From: Kiloniellales bacterium
Lineage (GTDB): Bacteria; Pseudomonadota; Alphaproteobacteria; Kiloniellales; JAKSBE01
Direction of reading: 5' to 3'
Assembly: GCA_030067055.1 (NCBI GenBank)
Contig: JASJAL010000052.1
Location: 1-15,730 of the forward strand
Length of the DNA stretch: 15,730 bases
Numbering within the stretch: position 1 is the stretch's first letter; every line of letters starts with the position of its first letter. Both the position numbers and the translations under genes were made by a program. Of the stretch, positions 7,389-15,280 are shown piece after piece. The notes beneath the pieces were generated by a model that saw only the letters and a list, made by a program, of their open reading frames with translations, did no database searches and was not told the DNA's origin.

Positions 7389-8117
7389 ATGGCCGAAGGT
7401 AAACTGGCGGCCGAGGGCCGCGTCATCATGATCTCCGGTGCCAACCGCGGGATCGGCCGGGCGGTCGCCGAGAAGCTCTACACCGAGGGCTTCGCCCTCT
7501 CCCTCGGCGCGCGCCAGGTCGACAGCCTGGGCCCGCTGGTTCTGGACTGGGATCCCGCGCGAGTGCACTGCCATGACTTCGAGGCCCGGGACCGGGGCAG
7601 CGCCGCCGCCTGGGTCGGGGCCACGGCAGAGCGTTTCGGCCAGATCGACGGCGTCGTGGCCAATGCCGGGGTAATCCACGGCTTCGGCGTCGAGGAGGAG
7701 AACGAGTCCCTGCTGGACGAGATGTGGGAGGTCAACGTCAAGGGTCCGCTGCGGCTGATCCGCGCCGCCTTTCCACATCTCAAACGCGCCGGCCAGGGGC
7801 GTGTGGTCAACATCGTCTCGCTGTCCGGCAAGCGGGTGAAGGGCAGGGACGTCGGCGGCTACGCCATGACCAAGCACGCCGCGGCCGCCTTGACCAACGC
7901 CGTGCGCTACGCCGGCTGGGAAGACGGCATCCGCGGCACCTCGATCTGCCCGGGCTACGTCGCCACCGACATGACGGCGGCGGTCAAGTCCTTCGAGCGG
8001 GACAAGATGATCCCGGCGGCCAGCGTCGCCGAACTGGTGGCCTTGGCGCTCTCCTTGCCCAACGAGGCCTCGGTCGCCGAGATCCCGGTCAACTGCGTCC
8101 TGGAGCCGCTGATCTAG
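7389..8117 (+). CDS. Short-chain dehydrogenase/reductase (classical SDR)
   Basis: A 242-residue classical SDR, the standard length. The Rossmann dinucleotide loop is SGANRGIG (Gly17, Gly21, Gly23), followed by NAG (92-94), the structural Asn116 in VNVKG and the catalytic Ser144, Tyr158 and Lys162 (YAMTK). A CPGYVATDM segment closes the active site as usual. Arg20 in the glycine loop and Arg42 after the second strand suggest preference for NADP(H); this is an inference. It should oxidise an alcohol or reduce a ketone in the cytoplasm; the substrate is not identifiable. The ribosome site is strong (AAGGAAGGAAA just upstream). It sits 52 nt behind the second ATPase of the peptide importer and 39 nt ahead of the phosphatase, so it may belong to the importer transcript. 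Confidence 0.93.
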   Translation: MAEGKLAAEGRVIMISGANRGIGRAVAEKLYTEGFALSLGARQVDSLGPLVLDWDPARVHCHDFEARDRGSAAAWVGATAERFGQIDGVVANAGVIHGFGVEEENESLLDEMWEVNVKGPLRLIRAAFPHLKRAGQGRVVNIVSLSGKRVKGRDVGGYAMTKHAAAALTNAVRYAGWEDGIRGTSICPGYVATDMTAAVKSFERDKMIPAASVAELVALALSLPNEASVAEIPVNCVLEPLI

Positions 8118-8156
8118 CCGCGCCTCGGCGAGCCAACGAGAGAGGGCGCCAATAGC

Positions 8157-8942
8157 ATGGACGAACGCTTCACCTTCGCGCAGGACCTGGCCCGTCAAGC
8201 CGGGGCCTTGGCGCATCAACGCTTTTCCAATCGCGAGGCCCTGACGGTCGAGAGCAAGGGCCTGCAGGACTGGGTCAGCGAAGCCGACCGGGAGGTGGAA
8301 ACCATGATCCGTGCCCGGATCGCGGCGGCCTTTCCCCAAGACGGCTTCCTGGGAGAGGAAAGCGGTGGCGCCGCGGCGGCCGAGGGAGAGGCCGGTGCCA
8401 CCTGGGTCGTCGATCCGATCGACGGCACGGCCTGCTTCCTGGCCGGCATTCCGACCTGGTGCGTCTCGATCGCCCTGGTCTCGGGCGGCGAGATCGAGCT
8501 GGGCGTCGTCTACGACCCCAATGCCGACGAGCTCTTCGCCGCGCGCCATGGCCAGGGCGCCCTGTTGAATGGCGTGCCCCTGCCGCCGCTGACCGCCAGC
8601 CGTCTGGCGGACGGCCTCTTCGGCCTGGGACACTCCACGCGGATCCCAGGGGAGGTCGTGGTCGGTTTCTTGGCGGACCTGCTGCAGGCCGGCGGCATGT
8701 ACATGCGCAACGGCTCCGGGGCCCTGATGCTCGCCTACGTCGCTGCCGGGCGCCTGGTCGGCTATTTCGAGCCTCACATGTTCGCCTGGGATACCCTGGC
8801 GGGCTTCGCCCTGATCCGGGAGGCAGGCGGCTGGACCAACGAATTTCTGACCGGTGACGCGCTGCACGCCGGTAATCCCGTCGCCGCCTGCGCTCCGGGA
8901 CTGGCCGAGGAACTGGCCGCGCTCCTCGAGGGTCGGATCTAG
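8157..8942 (+). CDS. Inositol monophosphatase-family phosphatase
   Basis: A 261-residue enzyme of the Li+-sensitive, Mg2+-dependent phosphatase fold (IMPase/HisN/CysQ group), typical length, no signal peptide. The metal ligands are all visible: Glu67 in GEESGG, Asp86 and Asp89 in DPIDGT, and Asp212 in WDTLAGFALIREAGG. The N-terminal KGLQDWVSEADREVE segment corresponds to the family's K-G-x-x-D-x-V motif. It would remove a phosphate from a small phosphomonoester; inositol-1-phosphate, histidinol phosphate and sugar phosphates are all possible and the sequence does not decide. The start ATG follows GAGAGAGGG at 8138-8146. It closes the run of closely spaced genes; a 190-nt gap separates it from the next importer. 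Confidence 0.92.
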   Translation: MDERFTFAQDLARQAGALAHQRFSNREALTVESKGLQDWVSEADREVETMIRARIAAAFPQDGFLGEESGGAAAAEGEAGATWVVDPIDGTACFLAGIPTWCVSIALVSGGEIELGVVYDPNADELFAARHGQGALLNGVPLPPLTASRLADGLFGLGHSTRIPGEVVVGFLADLLQAGGMYMRNGSGALMLAYVAAGRLVGYFEPHMFAWDTLAGFALIREAGGWTNEFLTGDALHAGNPVAACAPGLAEELAALLEGRI

Positions 8943-9132
8943 GCGGAAGCTCATGCTTGGCGAGGCGCCTTCGCGGGTCGGTCGGCGCTTCTCTCCAAGC
9001 GGACGGTTTTGTTGCACATTTGTGACGCTTGATGCCAAGCTGGACACAAGGACGGGCAGGGCCGTGGAAGCCATGCCCTGATCGACAAGGCGGCGACAAG
9101 CCGCCCCGCAACAACAAAGGGGAGGATCTGCC
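8943..9132. other. Intergenic leader between phosphatase and second importer
   Basis: A 190-nt gap without a convincing gene. GCTTGG (8955-8960) can pair with CCAAGC (8995-9000), closing an inner hairpin built on cgagg/cttcg (8961-8973), with TTTT at 9007-9010: a weak, branched terminator-like fold. A 42-codon reading frame (ATG 8953 to 9081) has no ribosome site and no recognisable product, so I treat it as chance. No good -35/-10 pair is visible, although a promoter for the second importer must plausibly lie here or upstream. Confidence 0.45.
9089..9105 (+). other. Hairpin in the 5' leader of the second binding protein gene
   Basis: GGCGGC (9089-9094) pairs perfectly with GCCGCC (9100-9105) around the loop GACAA. 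It ends 13 nt before the strong Shine-Dalgarno GGGGAGG (9119-9125, 7 nt from the ATG at 9133), so it could tune mRNA stability or ribosome access without hiding the ribosome site. Confidence 0.4.
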
Positions 9133-10167
9133 ATGAGACCCAAAGCACGGCTTGCGACCTATCTCGGACTCATCGCGGCAAGCAGCTTTGTTGCTTTTTC
9201 AGCGAGTTCCGCCGATCGCTTGACACTCTACTGCAGTCCGCAGATCGAGTGGTGCCAGCTGATGGTCGAGGCCTTTTCCAAGGAAACCGGCATCGACGTG
9301 GCCATGACCCGCAAGAGCTCGGGCGAGACCTTCGCCCAAATCAAGGCGGAAGCGCGCAATCCAAAAGGCGATGTCTGGTGGGGCGGCACGGGCGACCCGC
9401 ACCTGCAGGCGGCCGAGGAAGGCTTGACCGAGTCCTATACCTCGTCGGTCCACGGCGAGCTCCATGACTGGGCCAAGAACCAGGCCAAGGCCGCGGACGG
9501 CCGCACGGTCGGCATCTACGCCGGCGCGCTGGGCATCGGCTACAACGAGGACCTGCTGAAGTCCAAGGGCCTGCCGGCGCCCAAGTGCTGGGAGGACCTG
9601 ACCAAGGCCGACTACAAGGGCGAAATCCAGATCGCCAACCCGAACTCCTCGGGCACGGCCTATACGACCCTGGCGACCATCGTCCAGATCTTCGGGGAGG
9701 AGAAGGGCTTCGAGTACCTCAAGGGCCTGCACAAGAACATCAACCAGTATACCAAGTCGGGCTCCGCGCCGATCAAGGCCGCGGCCCGGGGCGAGACCAC
9801 CATCGGCATCACCTTCATGCACGACATGGTGACCCAGGCGGTTCAGGGCTTCCCGATCAAGATCGTCGCGCCCTGCGAGGGCACCGGCTACGAGATCGGC
9901 TCCATGAGCATCATCAAGGGCGGGCGCAATCCCGAGAGCGCGAAGAAGTTCTACGACTTTGCGCTGCGCGCCGACATCCAGGTTCGGGCCGCCGAGGCCA
10001 AGGCCTATCAGGTGCCGTCGAACGCCGGCGCCGCGCCGCCGCCGCAAGCGCCCAAGCTGGATGAGCTCAAGCTGATCGACTACGACTTCAAGAAGTACGG
10101 CTCCTCGGCCGAGCGCAAGCGCCTGTTGAAGAAATGGGACGACGAGGTGAACTCCTTGCCGAGGTGA
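9133..10167 (+). CDS. Periplasmic solute-binding protein of FbpA/AfuA/FutA type
   Basis: A 344-residue class-II periplasmic binding protein. The signal peptide has basic MRPKAR, a hydrophobic core and probable cleavage after Ala27 (SSA/DRL); the mature start DRLTLYCSPQ is the typical first strand of the family. Further landmarks are DVWWGGTGDP, the Gly-rich NPNSSGTAYT and the hinge segment near FMHDMV (His230, Asp231). It is normally annotated as iron(III)-binding. I do not see the adjacent Tyr-Tyr pair used by FbpA/FutA, so the ligand may not be ferric iron; the related AfuA binds hexose phosphates. Four cysteines in the mature protein (34, 41, 152, 248) could form periplasmic disulfides. 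It is the first gene of a three-gene importer; the fused permease starts 37 nt after its stop. Confidence 0.92.
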   Translation: MRPKARLATYLGLIAASSFVAFSASSADRLTLYCSPQIEWCQLMVEAFSKETGIDVAMTRKSSGETFAQIKAEARNPKGDVWWGGTGDPHLQAAEEGLTESYTSSVHGELHDWAKNQAKAADGRTVGIYAGALGIGYNEDLLKSKGLPAPKCWEDLTKADYKGEIQIANPNSSGTAYTTLATIVQIFGEEKGFEYLKGLHKNINQYTKSGSAPIKAAARGETTIGITFMHDMVTQAVQGFPIKIVAPCEGTGYEIGSMSIIKGGRNPESAKKFYDFALRADIQVRAAEAKAYQVPSNAGAAPPPQAPKLDELKLIDYDFKKYGSSAERKRLLKKWDDEVNSLPR

Positions 10168-10174
10168 CCGGGAC

Positions 10175-10188
10175 GGGGCCCGTGCCCC
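10175..10188. repeat. Small hairpin between binding protein and fused permease
   Basis: GGGGC (10175-10179) can pair with GCCCC (10184-10188) around the loop CCGT. It lies between the binding protein stop and the Shine-Dalgarno of the permease. It is short and lacks a T-tract, so any effect on permease expression would be mild. Confidence 0.25.
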
Positions 10189-10204
10189 TTCTCGGGAGCG
10201 GCGC

Positions 10205-12418
10205 TTGAACAGGACGGTCCTGCTCTGGCTGGCGGCGGGCTGGGTCGGTTTCGCGATCCTGCCCTGGTACGCGATCGAAGAGGGGTTCTGGGCCTTCGAG
10301 TGGGTCCTGGACGGCTATCCCCTGGATAGCTACTCGGCCCCGGCTCTGGTTCAGGTCTTTCTCGGAAAGCCCTGGCTGGCACCTCTGGCGCTCTGCCTCC
10401 TGGCGCCGCTGGGGGTGGCCGGCCGGGCCAAGGCCGATCCGCGTTTCGCGTCCGTGCTCCTGGCCGCGGGCGGGGGCGGCCTGGCCTACTTCTTCCTGCA
10501 GGCCTTCGCCATCGGCATCGGCGGCTGGGAGTTCGGCCTGCTCGAGGCCGCCTTCGGTCCGCTCGGCACCCGCCAGTTCGGCATGGGCTACGGCGCGCTG
10601 CTGGTCTGCGGCGCGCTGCTCTTCCTCTTCACCCAGGGCCTGGCGGCGCGCGGCCTGGTCAAGGGCGACGTCTTCGTCGTGGGCGCCATCGGCCTGATCA
10701 TCGCCCTGGTCGGGGCCTTCATCTTCTTCCCGGTCCTCAACATCATGACCAGCGCGCTGCAGGACGAGGACGGCGCCTACTCCGCCGCCGTCTTCCTCGG
10801 CAAGCTGTTCGACGGCAAGATCTGGAGCCTGCGCTGCCTGGGCGAATCCGTGCAGTGCGGCGTCGCCTGGAACTCGCTGCTGCTGGCCGTGCTCACCGGC
10901 CTGAGCACGACCCTGCTCGGCCTCGCCTTCGCCCTGATCGCCGCGCGCACCGGCTTTCGCCTGAAGCGGGCTCTGCGGGTCTTGACGGTGCTGCCGATCA
11001 TCACGCCGCCCTTCGTCATCGGCCTGGCCCTGATCCTGCTGTTCGGCCGCTCCGGCGCGATCACCCAGTTCATGGACTGGGCCTTCGACATCCCCGCTAC
11101 GCGCTGGGTCTACGGCCTGCCCGGGGTCTGGTTCGCTCAGACCCTGGCCTTCACGCCGATCGCCTTCCTGGTCCTGATCGGGGTGGTCGAGGGCGTCAGC
11201 CCCTCGATGGAGGAGGCGGCCCTGACCCTGCGCGCCGACAACTGGCGGACCTTCTCCACGGTCTCGCTGCCCCTGATGCGCCCGGGCTTGGCCAACGCCT
11301 TCCTGCTGGGCTTCATCGAGAGCCTTGCCGACTTCGGCAACCCCCTCGTGCTCGGCGGCAGCTACGGCGTGCTCTCGACCGAGATCTTCTTCGCCATCGT
11401 CGGGGCGCAGTACGACCAGGGCCGCGCGGCGGTCCTGGCCATCGTTCTGCTCGCCTTCACCTTGAGCGCCTTCTACGCCCAGCGCCGCTGGCTGGGGCGC
11501 AAGTCCTACACGACCATCACCGGCAAGGGCGATTCGGGCCGGCACGCACCGCTGCCCAGGGGCATCGAATGGGCCGCTTTCGGCACGGCCTTGCCTTGGG
11601 CCCTGCTGACCCTGGTCATCTACTGCATGATCCTCTTCGGCGGCTTCGTCGAGACCTGGGGCTACGACCACAGCTTCACCCTGCGCCACTACGTCGAGGC
11701 CTTCTCGATCACCACCGGCGAGCACGGCCTGGTGTGGAGCGGCGCCGCCTGGAACTCCTTCTTCACCACCATCACCATCGCCACCATCGCCGCGCCGCTG
11801 ACCGCCGCCATCGGCCTTCTGACCGCCTACCTCCTGGTGCGCCAGCGATTCGCAGGCCGCGATGCCTTCGAATTCGGCACCATGCTGAGCTTCGCCATCC
11901 CGGGCACGGTGATCGGCATCAGCTACATCCTGGCCTTCAACGTGCCGCCCTTCGAACTGACCGGAACCGGCGCGATCCTGGTGCTCTGCTTCATCTTCCG
12001 TAACATGCCGGTCGGCGTGCGCGCCGGCATCGCCGCCATGAGCCAGCTCGATCGGCACCTGGACGAGGCCTCCCTGACCCTGGGCGCCAACACCTTCACC
12101 ACCGTGCGCCGGGTCATCCTGCCGCTGCTCCGCCCGGCCATCGTGGCCTCGCTGGTGTTCAGCTTCGTGCGCGCCATGACCGCGATCAGCGCCGTGATCT
12201 TCCTGGTCAGCGCCAACTTCGACATGGCGACCTCCTATATCATCGGGCGGGTCGAGAACGGCGACTACGGTCTTGCGATCTCCTATGCCTCGGTCCTGAT
12301 CCTGGTCATGCTCGCCGCGGTCTCCCTGGTCCAGCTTGTGGTCGGCAAGCGGCGCCTTCGGCGGACGGAGCAGGGTGCGGCGCCGGGCGCGACCGCGCCG
12401 CGGGAGGCCATCGCGTGA
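10205..12418 (+). CDS. Fused two-domain ABC importer permease, FbpB/AfuB type
   Basis: A 737-residue inner-membrane protein that joins both channel halves in one chain. The N-terminal ~190 residues hold about five hydrophobic segments (near 4-22, 56-73, 81-106, 128-148, 156-186) ahead of the first BPD_transp_1 domain (about 220-430). A further helix near 460 leads into the second domain (about 515-715). Each domain has its EAA coupling loop: EEAALTLRADNWRTF from Glu336, and DEASLTLGANTFTTV from Asp620. Both contact the single ATPase type encoded next. The start is TTG 10205, chosen because GGGAG (10194-10198) lies 6 nt upstream and the first helix begins at once. The stop overlaps the next start by 4 nt (GTGA), so translation of the ATPase is likely coupled. 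Fused permeases are usual in Fbp/Afu systems. Confidence 0.92.
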   Translation: MNRTVLLWLAAGWVGFAILPWYAIEEGFWAFEWVLDGYPLDSYSAPALVQVFLGKPWLAPLALCLLAPLGVAGRAKADPRFASVLLAAGGGGLAYFFLQAFAIGIGGWEFGLLEAAFGPLGTRQFGMGYGALLVCGALLFLFTQGLAARGLVKGDVFVVGAIGLIIALVGAFIFFPVLNIMTSALQDEDGAYSAAVFLGKLFDGKIWSLRCLGESVQCGVAWNSLLLAVLTGLSTTLLGLAFALIAARTGFRLKRALRVLTVLPIITPPFVIGLALILLFGRSGAITQFMDWAFDIPATRWVYGLPGVWFAQTLAFTPIAFLVLIGVVEGVSPSMEEAALTLRADNWRTFSTVSLPLMRPGLANAFLLGFIESLADFGNPLVLGGSYGVLSTEIFFAIVGAQYDQGRAAVLAIVLLAFTLSAFYAQRRWLGRKSYTTITGKGDSGRHAPLPRGIEWAAFGTALPWALLTLVIYCMILFGGFVETWGYDHSFTLRHYVEAFSITTGEHGLVWSGAAWNSFFTTITIATIAAPLTAAIGLLTAYLLVRQRFAGRDAFEFGTMLSFAIPGTVIGISYILAFNVPPFELTGTGAILVLCFIFRNMPVGVRAGIAAMSQLDRHLDEASLTLGANTFTTVRRVILPLLRPAIVASLVFSFVRAMTAISAVIFLVSANFDMATSYIIGRVENGDYGLAISYASVLILVMLAAVSLVQLVVGKRRLRRTEQGAAPGATAPREAIA

Positions 12419-13482
12419 GCATTCGAAGCAAGGCGGCCAGGGTGGTCTTCGAAGGGGTCACCAAGACCTTCGGCCAGGTGACCGCGGTGGAGGAGATCTC
12501 CTTCACCATCGAGGCCGGGACCCTGGTCACCCTGCTTGGCCCAAGCGGCTGCGGCAAGACCACGACCCTGCGCATGATCGCCGGCCTTGAGATGCCCAGC
12601 GGCGGGCGCATCCTGATCGGCGAGCAGGACGTAAGCCTCTTGCCGGCGACCGACCGCGACGTCTCCATGGTCTTCCAGTCCTACGCGCTCTTCCCGCACA
12701 TGACGGTAGCGGAGAACATCGCCTACGGTCTCAGCATGAGCCGCCTGCCCAAGGCCGAGCTCAAGGAGCGCGCCGAGGAGGGGCTGCGGCTGGTCGGCCT
12801 GGAGGGCTACGGCAAGCGCCTTCCGAGCGAGCTCTCCGGCGGCCAGCAGCAGCGGGTCGCGGTGGCCCGGGCCCTGGTCCTGGAGCCGGCGGTGCTGCTC
12901 TTCGACGAGCCGCTGTCGAATCTTGATGCCAAGCTGCGTCGGCGGGTCCGCCAGGACATCCGCGAGCTGCAGCAAAAGCTCCAGCTGACCGTGGCCTACG
13001 TGACCCACGACCAGGAAGAGGCCCTGGCCGTGTCGGACCGGATCATCGTCATGAAGAACGCCCGGATCGCCCAGGAAGGCACGCCCCGCGACCTCTACGA
13101 GCAGCCCGCCGACGACTTCGTGGCCGACTTCATCGGCGACGCCAACCTCGTGGCAGGCGAGATCGAGTCCCTGGAGAACGGCCTCGCGCTGGTCCGCATC
13201 GGCGGCCTGACACACCGCCTGCCGGCCCGCGGCCTGGTGCCCGGGCCGGTCCGGGTCGCCATCCGGCCGGAGGCGATCCGGCTTTCCGGCGACGGTGGCG
13301 GCGAGTCCCTGGCTGGCACCGTGCGCAAGGCCACCTACCTCGGCAGCCACATGGAATACGTGGTGGAGACCCCGCTGGGCGAGGTCTTCGCCGTCGACCA
13401 CCGGGTCGATGCGCCGATCGGCCCCGGCGCCGAGGTGGCCGTCACGCTGGGCGATCACGGCGTGACCCTGGTCAAGGCTTGA
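12415..13482 (+). CDS. ABC importer ATPase of FbpC/PotA type with C-terminal TOBE domain
   Basis: A 355-residue cytoplasmic ATPase. Walker A is GPSGCGKTT (42-50), the Q-loop is Gln88 in VFQSYALFPHM, the signature is LSGGQQQR (140-147), Walker B is LLFDEPLSNLD (Asp164/Glu165) and the switch His is His198 in VTHDQEEALAVSD. The DEPLSNLDAKLR wording is typical of the MalK/PotA/FbpC group. The last ~120 residues form a regulatory extension with VRVAIRPEAIRL, the hallmark entry to a TOBE_2 domain. It should act as a homodimer under the fused permease. Start GTG 12415 sits in a GTGA overlap with the permease stop. It is the last gene of the second importer; a terminator-like structure follows 32 nt after its stop. 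Confidence 0.94.
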   Translation: MSIRSKAARVVFEGVTKTFGQVTAVEEISFTIEAGTLVTLLGPSGCGKTTTLRMIAGLEMPSGGRILIGEQDVSLLPATDRDVSMVFQSYALFPHMTVAENIAYGLSMSRLPKAELKERAEEGLRLVGLEGYGKRLPSELSGGQQQRVAVARALVLEPAVLLFDEPLSNLDAKLRRRVRQDIRELQQKLQLTVAYVTHDQEEALAVSDRIIVMKNARIAQEGTPRDLYEQPADDFVADFIGDANLVAGEIESLENGLALVRIGGLTHRLPARGLVPGPVRVAIRPEAIRLSGDGGGESLAGTVRKATYLGSHMEYVVETPLGEVFAVDHRVDAPIGPGAEVAVTLGDHGVTLVKA

Positions 13483-13514
13483 GCCGCCGTGTCCTTCGCA
13501 AAGCCTTCGCTCCG

Positions 13515-13555
13515 GTCCTGCACAGCCTGTGCCAGGACGGCACTTGATCTTTTTT
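13515..13555 (+). terminator. Terminator-like structure after the second importer
   Basis: GTCCTGCACA (13515-13524) pairs with TGTGCCAGGAC (13528-13538, one bulged C) around the loop GCC. An alternative 5-bp hairpin GTGCC/GGCAC (13529-13533 with 13539-13543) sits closer to the T6 tract (13550-13555). The T-tract is 11 nt from the base of the first stem and 6 nt from the second. The two stems exclude each other. The position right after the last importer gene supports termination, although neither version is textbook. Confidence 0.55.
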
Positions 13556-13680
13556 CGACATTGGGCGTCCCGGTCCGCCACGAATAACCTTGCCCCGGCC
13601 GCGCCGCGGTGGCACCGCTTCGGCGATGCCGCTCCGTTCTTTTGGGCCGCGGTCTCGAGAGGAGTCGGTACGGCAAGGCG

Positions 13681-15264
13681 ATGTCGAGCGTCGGCGCAAC
13701 GGAGCGGCCGGGAGTGACGGAGCAGGAAACGCAAGTGGCGGGCTGGCGGGTCTGGCTCGGCTTCTCGGCCATGTGCGTCGGCATGTTCATGGCGATCCTG
13801 GACATCCAGATCGTCGCCACCTCCTTGCCGGCGATCCGCGAAGCCCTGGGCATCTCGGCCGACCGGATGAGCTGGATCCAGACTAGCTACCTGATCGCCG
13901 AGGTCATCGCGATCCCCATGACCGGCCTGCTGACCCGGGCGCTCTCGCTGCGCGGCCTCTTCCTCGCCGCGCTCAGCCTTTTCACCCTGGCTTCGATCGG
14001 CTGCGCTCTCTCGGAGAGCCTGCCGACTCTGATCGCCGCCCGGGTCGTGCAGGGCCTGGCCGGCGGCTGCCTGATCCCCCTGGTCTTCTCGGCGGTCTTC
14101 CTGCTGTTTCCCGAGCGCCACCAGCCGACCGCGACCACCATCGCCGGGGTCCTGGCGGTCCTGGCGCCGACCTTGGGCCCGACCGTCGGCGGCTACATCA
14201 CCGAGACCTACTCCTGGCCCTGGCTGTTCCTGGTCAACGTGGCACCCGGCATCCTCGCCTGCGGAATCGGCTATGCCCTGCTGCCGCGCGCCGCCGGCGA
14301 GCGGGGCCTGCTCAAGACCCTGGACTGGGCCTCGCTGGCCGCCCTGGCGGTGGCCCTGGCCTGCCTGGAGATCCTGCTCAAGGAGGCGCCGGAGCGGGGC
14401 TGGCTCTCCGGCCTGGCGCTGGCCCTGCTGGCACTCTTCGTTCTGCCGGGCCTGCTCTTCATCGGCCGCTCGCTCCGGCGCGCCCAGCCGCTCGCCAACC
14501 TTCGGCTGTTCCACCAGCGCGACTTCGCCGTCGGCTCGGCGGCCAGCTTCGTGCTCGGGATCGGGCTCTTCGGCTCGGTCTACCTGATGCCGGTCTTTCT
14601 CGGCCTGGTGCGCGAGCATGGCGCGCTCACCATCGGCCTGATCATGCTGGTCACCGGCTGCGCCCAGCTGCTCACCGCACCGATCACCGTGCGGCTCGAG
14701 CGACGCTTCGACGCCCGGTTGCTTTCCGCCTTGGGCTTCGCCTGCTTTGCCGTCGGGCTTGGGCTCAGCGCCTTCCAGACCCGCGAGACCGACTTCGACG
14801 AGATGTTCTGGCCCCAGGCGATCCGCGGCGCCGCGATCATGTTCTGCCTGATCCCGCCGACCTGGATCGCTCTCAGCCGCCTCGCCCCGGAGCAAGTCCC
14901 CGACGGCAGCGCGCTCTTCAACCTGATGCGCAACCTGGGCGGCGCCATCGGCATCGGCCTGATCGACACCGTGATCTGGAATCGGGCGCCAGTGCACGCC
15001 GAGCGCCTGGGCGAGCAGGTCCTGGCCCGCGACGCCGCGGCCGCCGACTTCGTCGGCATCAACCTGGCGCTGGTCCCGGCCGAGCCGACGCCGGACATGC
15101 TGGCCGTGGTCGCGCCGCTCTTCGAGAAGGCGGGACTGGTGATGGCGATCAACGAGGCCTGGGGCCTAGTCGCCATCCTGACCCTCTCGGTCCTGCTGGT
15201 CCTGCCCCTGGCCCGGACCGCGCCAGGGCCCGGCGCGGCGGTCGAGGCCGGGCCGGCTGATTGA
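13681..15264 (+). CDS. MFS multidrug exporter, DHA2 (EmrB/QacA-like) family
   Basis: A 527-residue polytopic inner-membrane protein with about 14 hydrophobic segments, the length and layout of proton-driven DHA2 exporters. The first helix carries [16 protein letters not shown], matching the family's LDxxIVNVALP motif with Ala-Thr-Ser in place of Asn-Val-Ala. Helix 5 has antiporter motif [10 protein letters not shown] (GPxxGG at 166-171), followed by WPWLFLVNV, typical of EmrB. No EmrA-type membrane-fusion partner is encoded beside it, at least upstream, so it may work alone or with a partner elsewhere. I start it at ATG 13681 (short AAGG just upstream, 4 nt away); the in-frame reading extends further 5' and GTG 13714 is also possible. 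It would export hydrophobic drugs, bile salts or metabolites; the substrate is unknown. Confidence 0.92.
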   Translation: MSSVGATERPGVTEQETQVAGWRVWLGFSAMCVGMFMAILDIQIVATSLPAIREALGISADRMSWIQTSYLIAEVIAIPMTGLLTRALSLRGLFLAALSLFTLASIGCALSESLPTLIAARVVQGLAGGCLIPLVFSAVFLLFPERHQPTATTIAGVLAVLAPTLGPTVGGYITETYSWPWLFLVNVAPGILACGIGYALLPRAAGERGLLKTLDWASLAALAVALACLEILLKEAPERGWLSGLALALLALFVLPGLLFIGRSLRRAQPLANLRLFHQRDFAVGSAASFVLGIGLFGSVYLMPVFLGLVREHGALTIGLIMLVTGCAQLLTAPITVRLERRFDARLLSALGFACFAVGLGLSAFQTRETDFDEMFWPQAIRGAAIMFCLIPPTWIALSRLAPEQVPDGSALFNLMRNLGGAIGIGLIDTVIWNRAPVHAERLGEQVLARDAAAADFVGINLALVPAEPTPDMLAVVAPLFEKAGLVMAINEAWGLVAILTLSVLLVLPLARTAPGPGAAVEAGPAD

Positions 15265-15280
15265 CAGCCGGAAGCCGGCC
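15251..15280. repeat. Inverted repeat framing the -35 box
   Basis: GGCCGGCT (15251-15258) and AGCCGGCC (15273-15280) are perfect 8-bp arms, 22 bp apart centre to centre (about two helical turns). The -35 element of the promoter at 15261-15288 lies between them. The arrangement suits a regulator operator. A shorter overlapping pair CCGGCT/AGCCGG (15253-15258 with 15266-15271) also exists, so as RNA it could instead be a weak hairpin at the end of the MFS mRNA. Confidence 0.4.

Noticed and set aside
9001..9015. Sigma-54 promoter upstream of the second binding protein (GG...TTGC)
   Set aside because: GG at 9001-9002 and GC at 9014-9015 are separated by 11 nt instead of the required 10, and the other positions match poorly.
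8953..9081. Small 42-codon gene between phosphatase and second importer
   Set aside because: No ribosome binding site, no recognisable motif, and it overlaps the hairpin region. Likely a chance frame.
7011..9143. 710-codon open reading frame on the minus strand
   Set aside because: Antisense to the ATPase 2 end, SDR and phosphatase genes. The translation has no recognisable fold and becomes Arg/Gly/Pro low complexity.
10088..12058. 656-codon open reading frame on the minus strand
   Set aside because: Antisense to the fused permease. Highly charged, Gln/Gly/Glu-rich shadow without domain motifs.
13555..13590. Sigma-70 promoter for the MFS gene (TCGACA with GAATAA/TAACCT)
   Set aside because: Spacings of 21-24 nt are too long and the -10 candidates are weak.
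12283..14997. 904-codon open reading frame on the minus strand
   Set aside because: It is antisense to the second importer ATPase and the MFS gene, both with clear motifs. Its product is a low-complexity Gln/Gly/Asp/His/Arg-rich chain, as expected of a GC-rich shadow frame.
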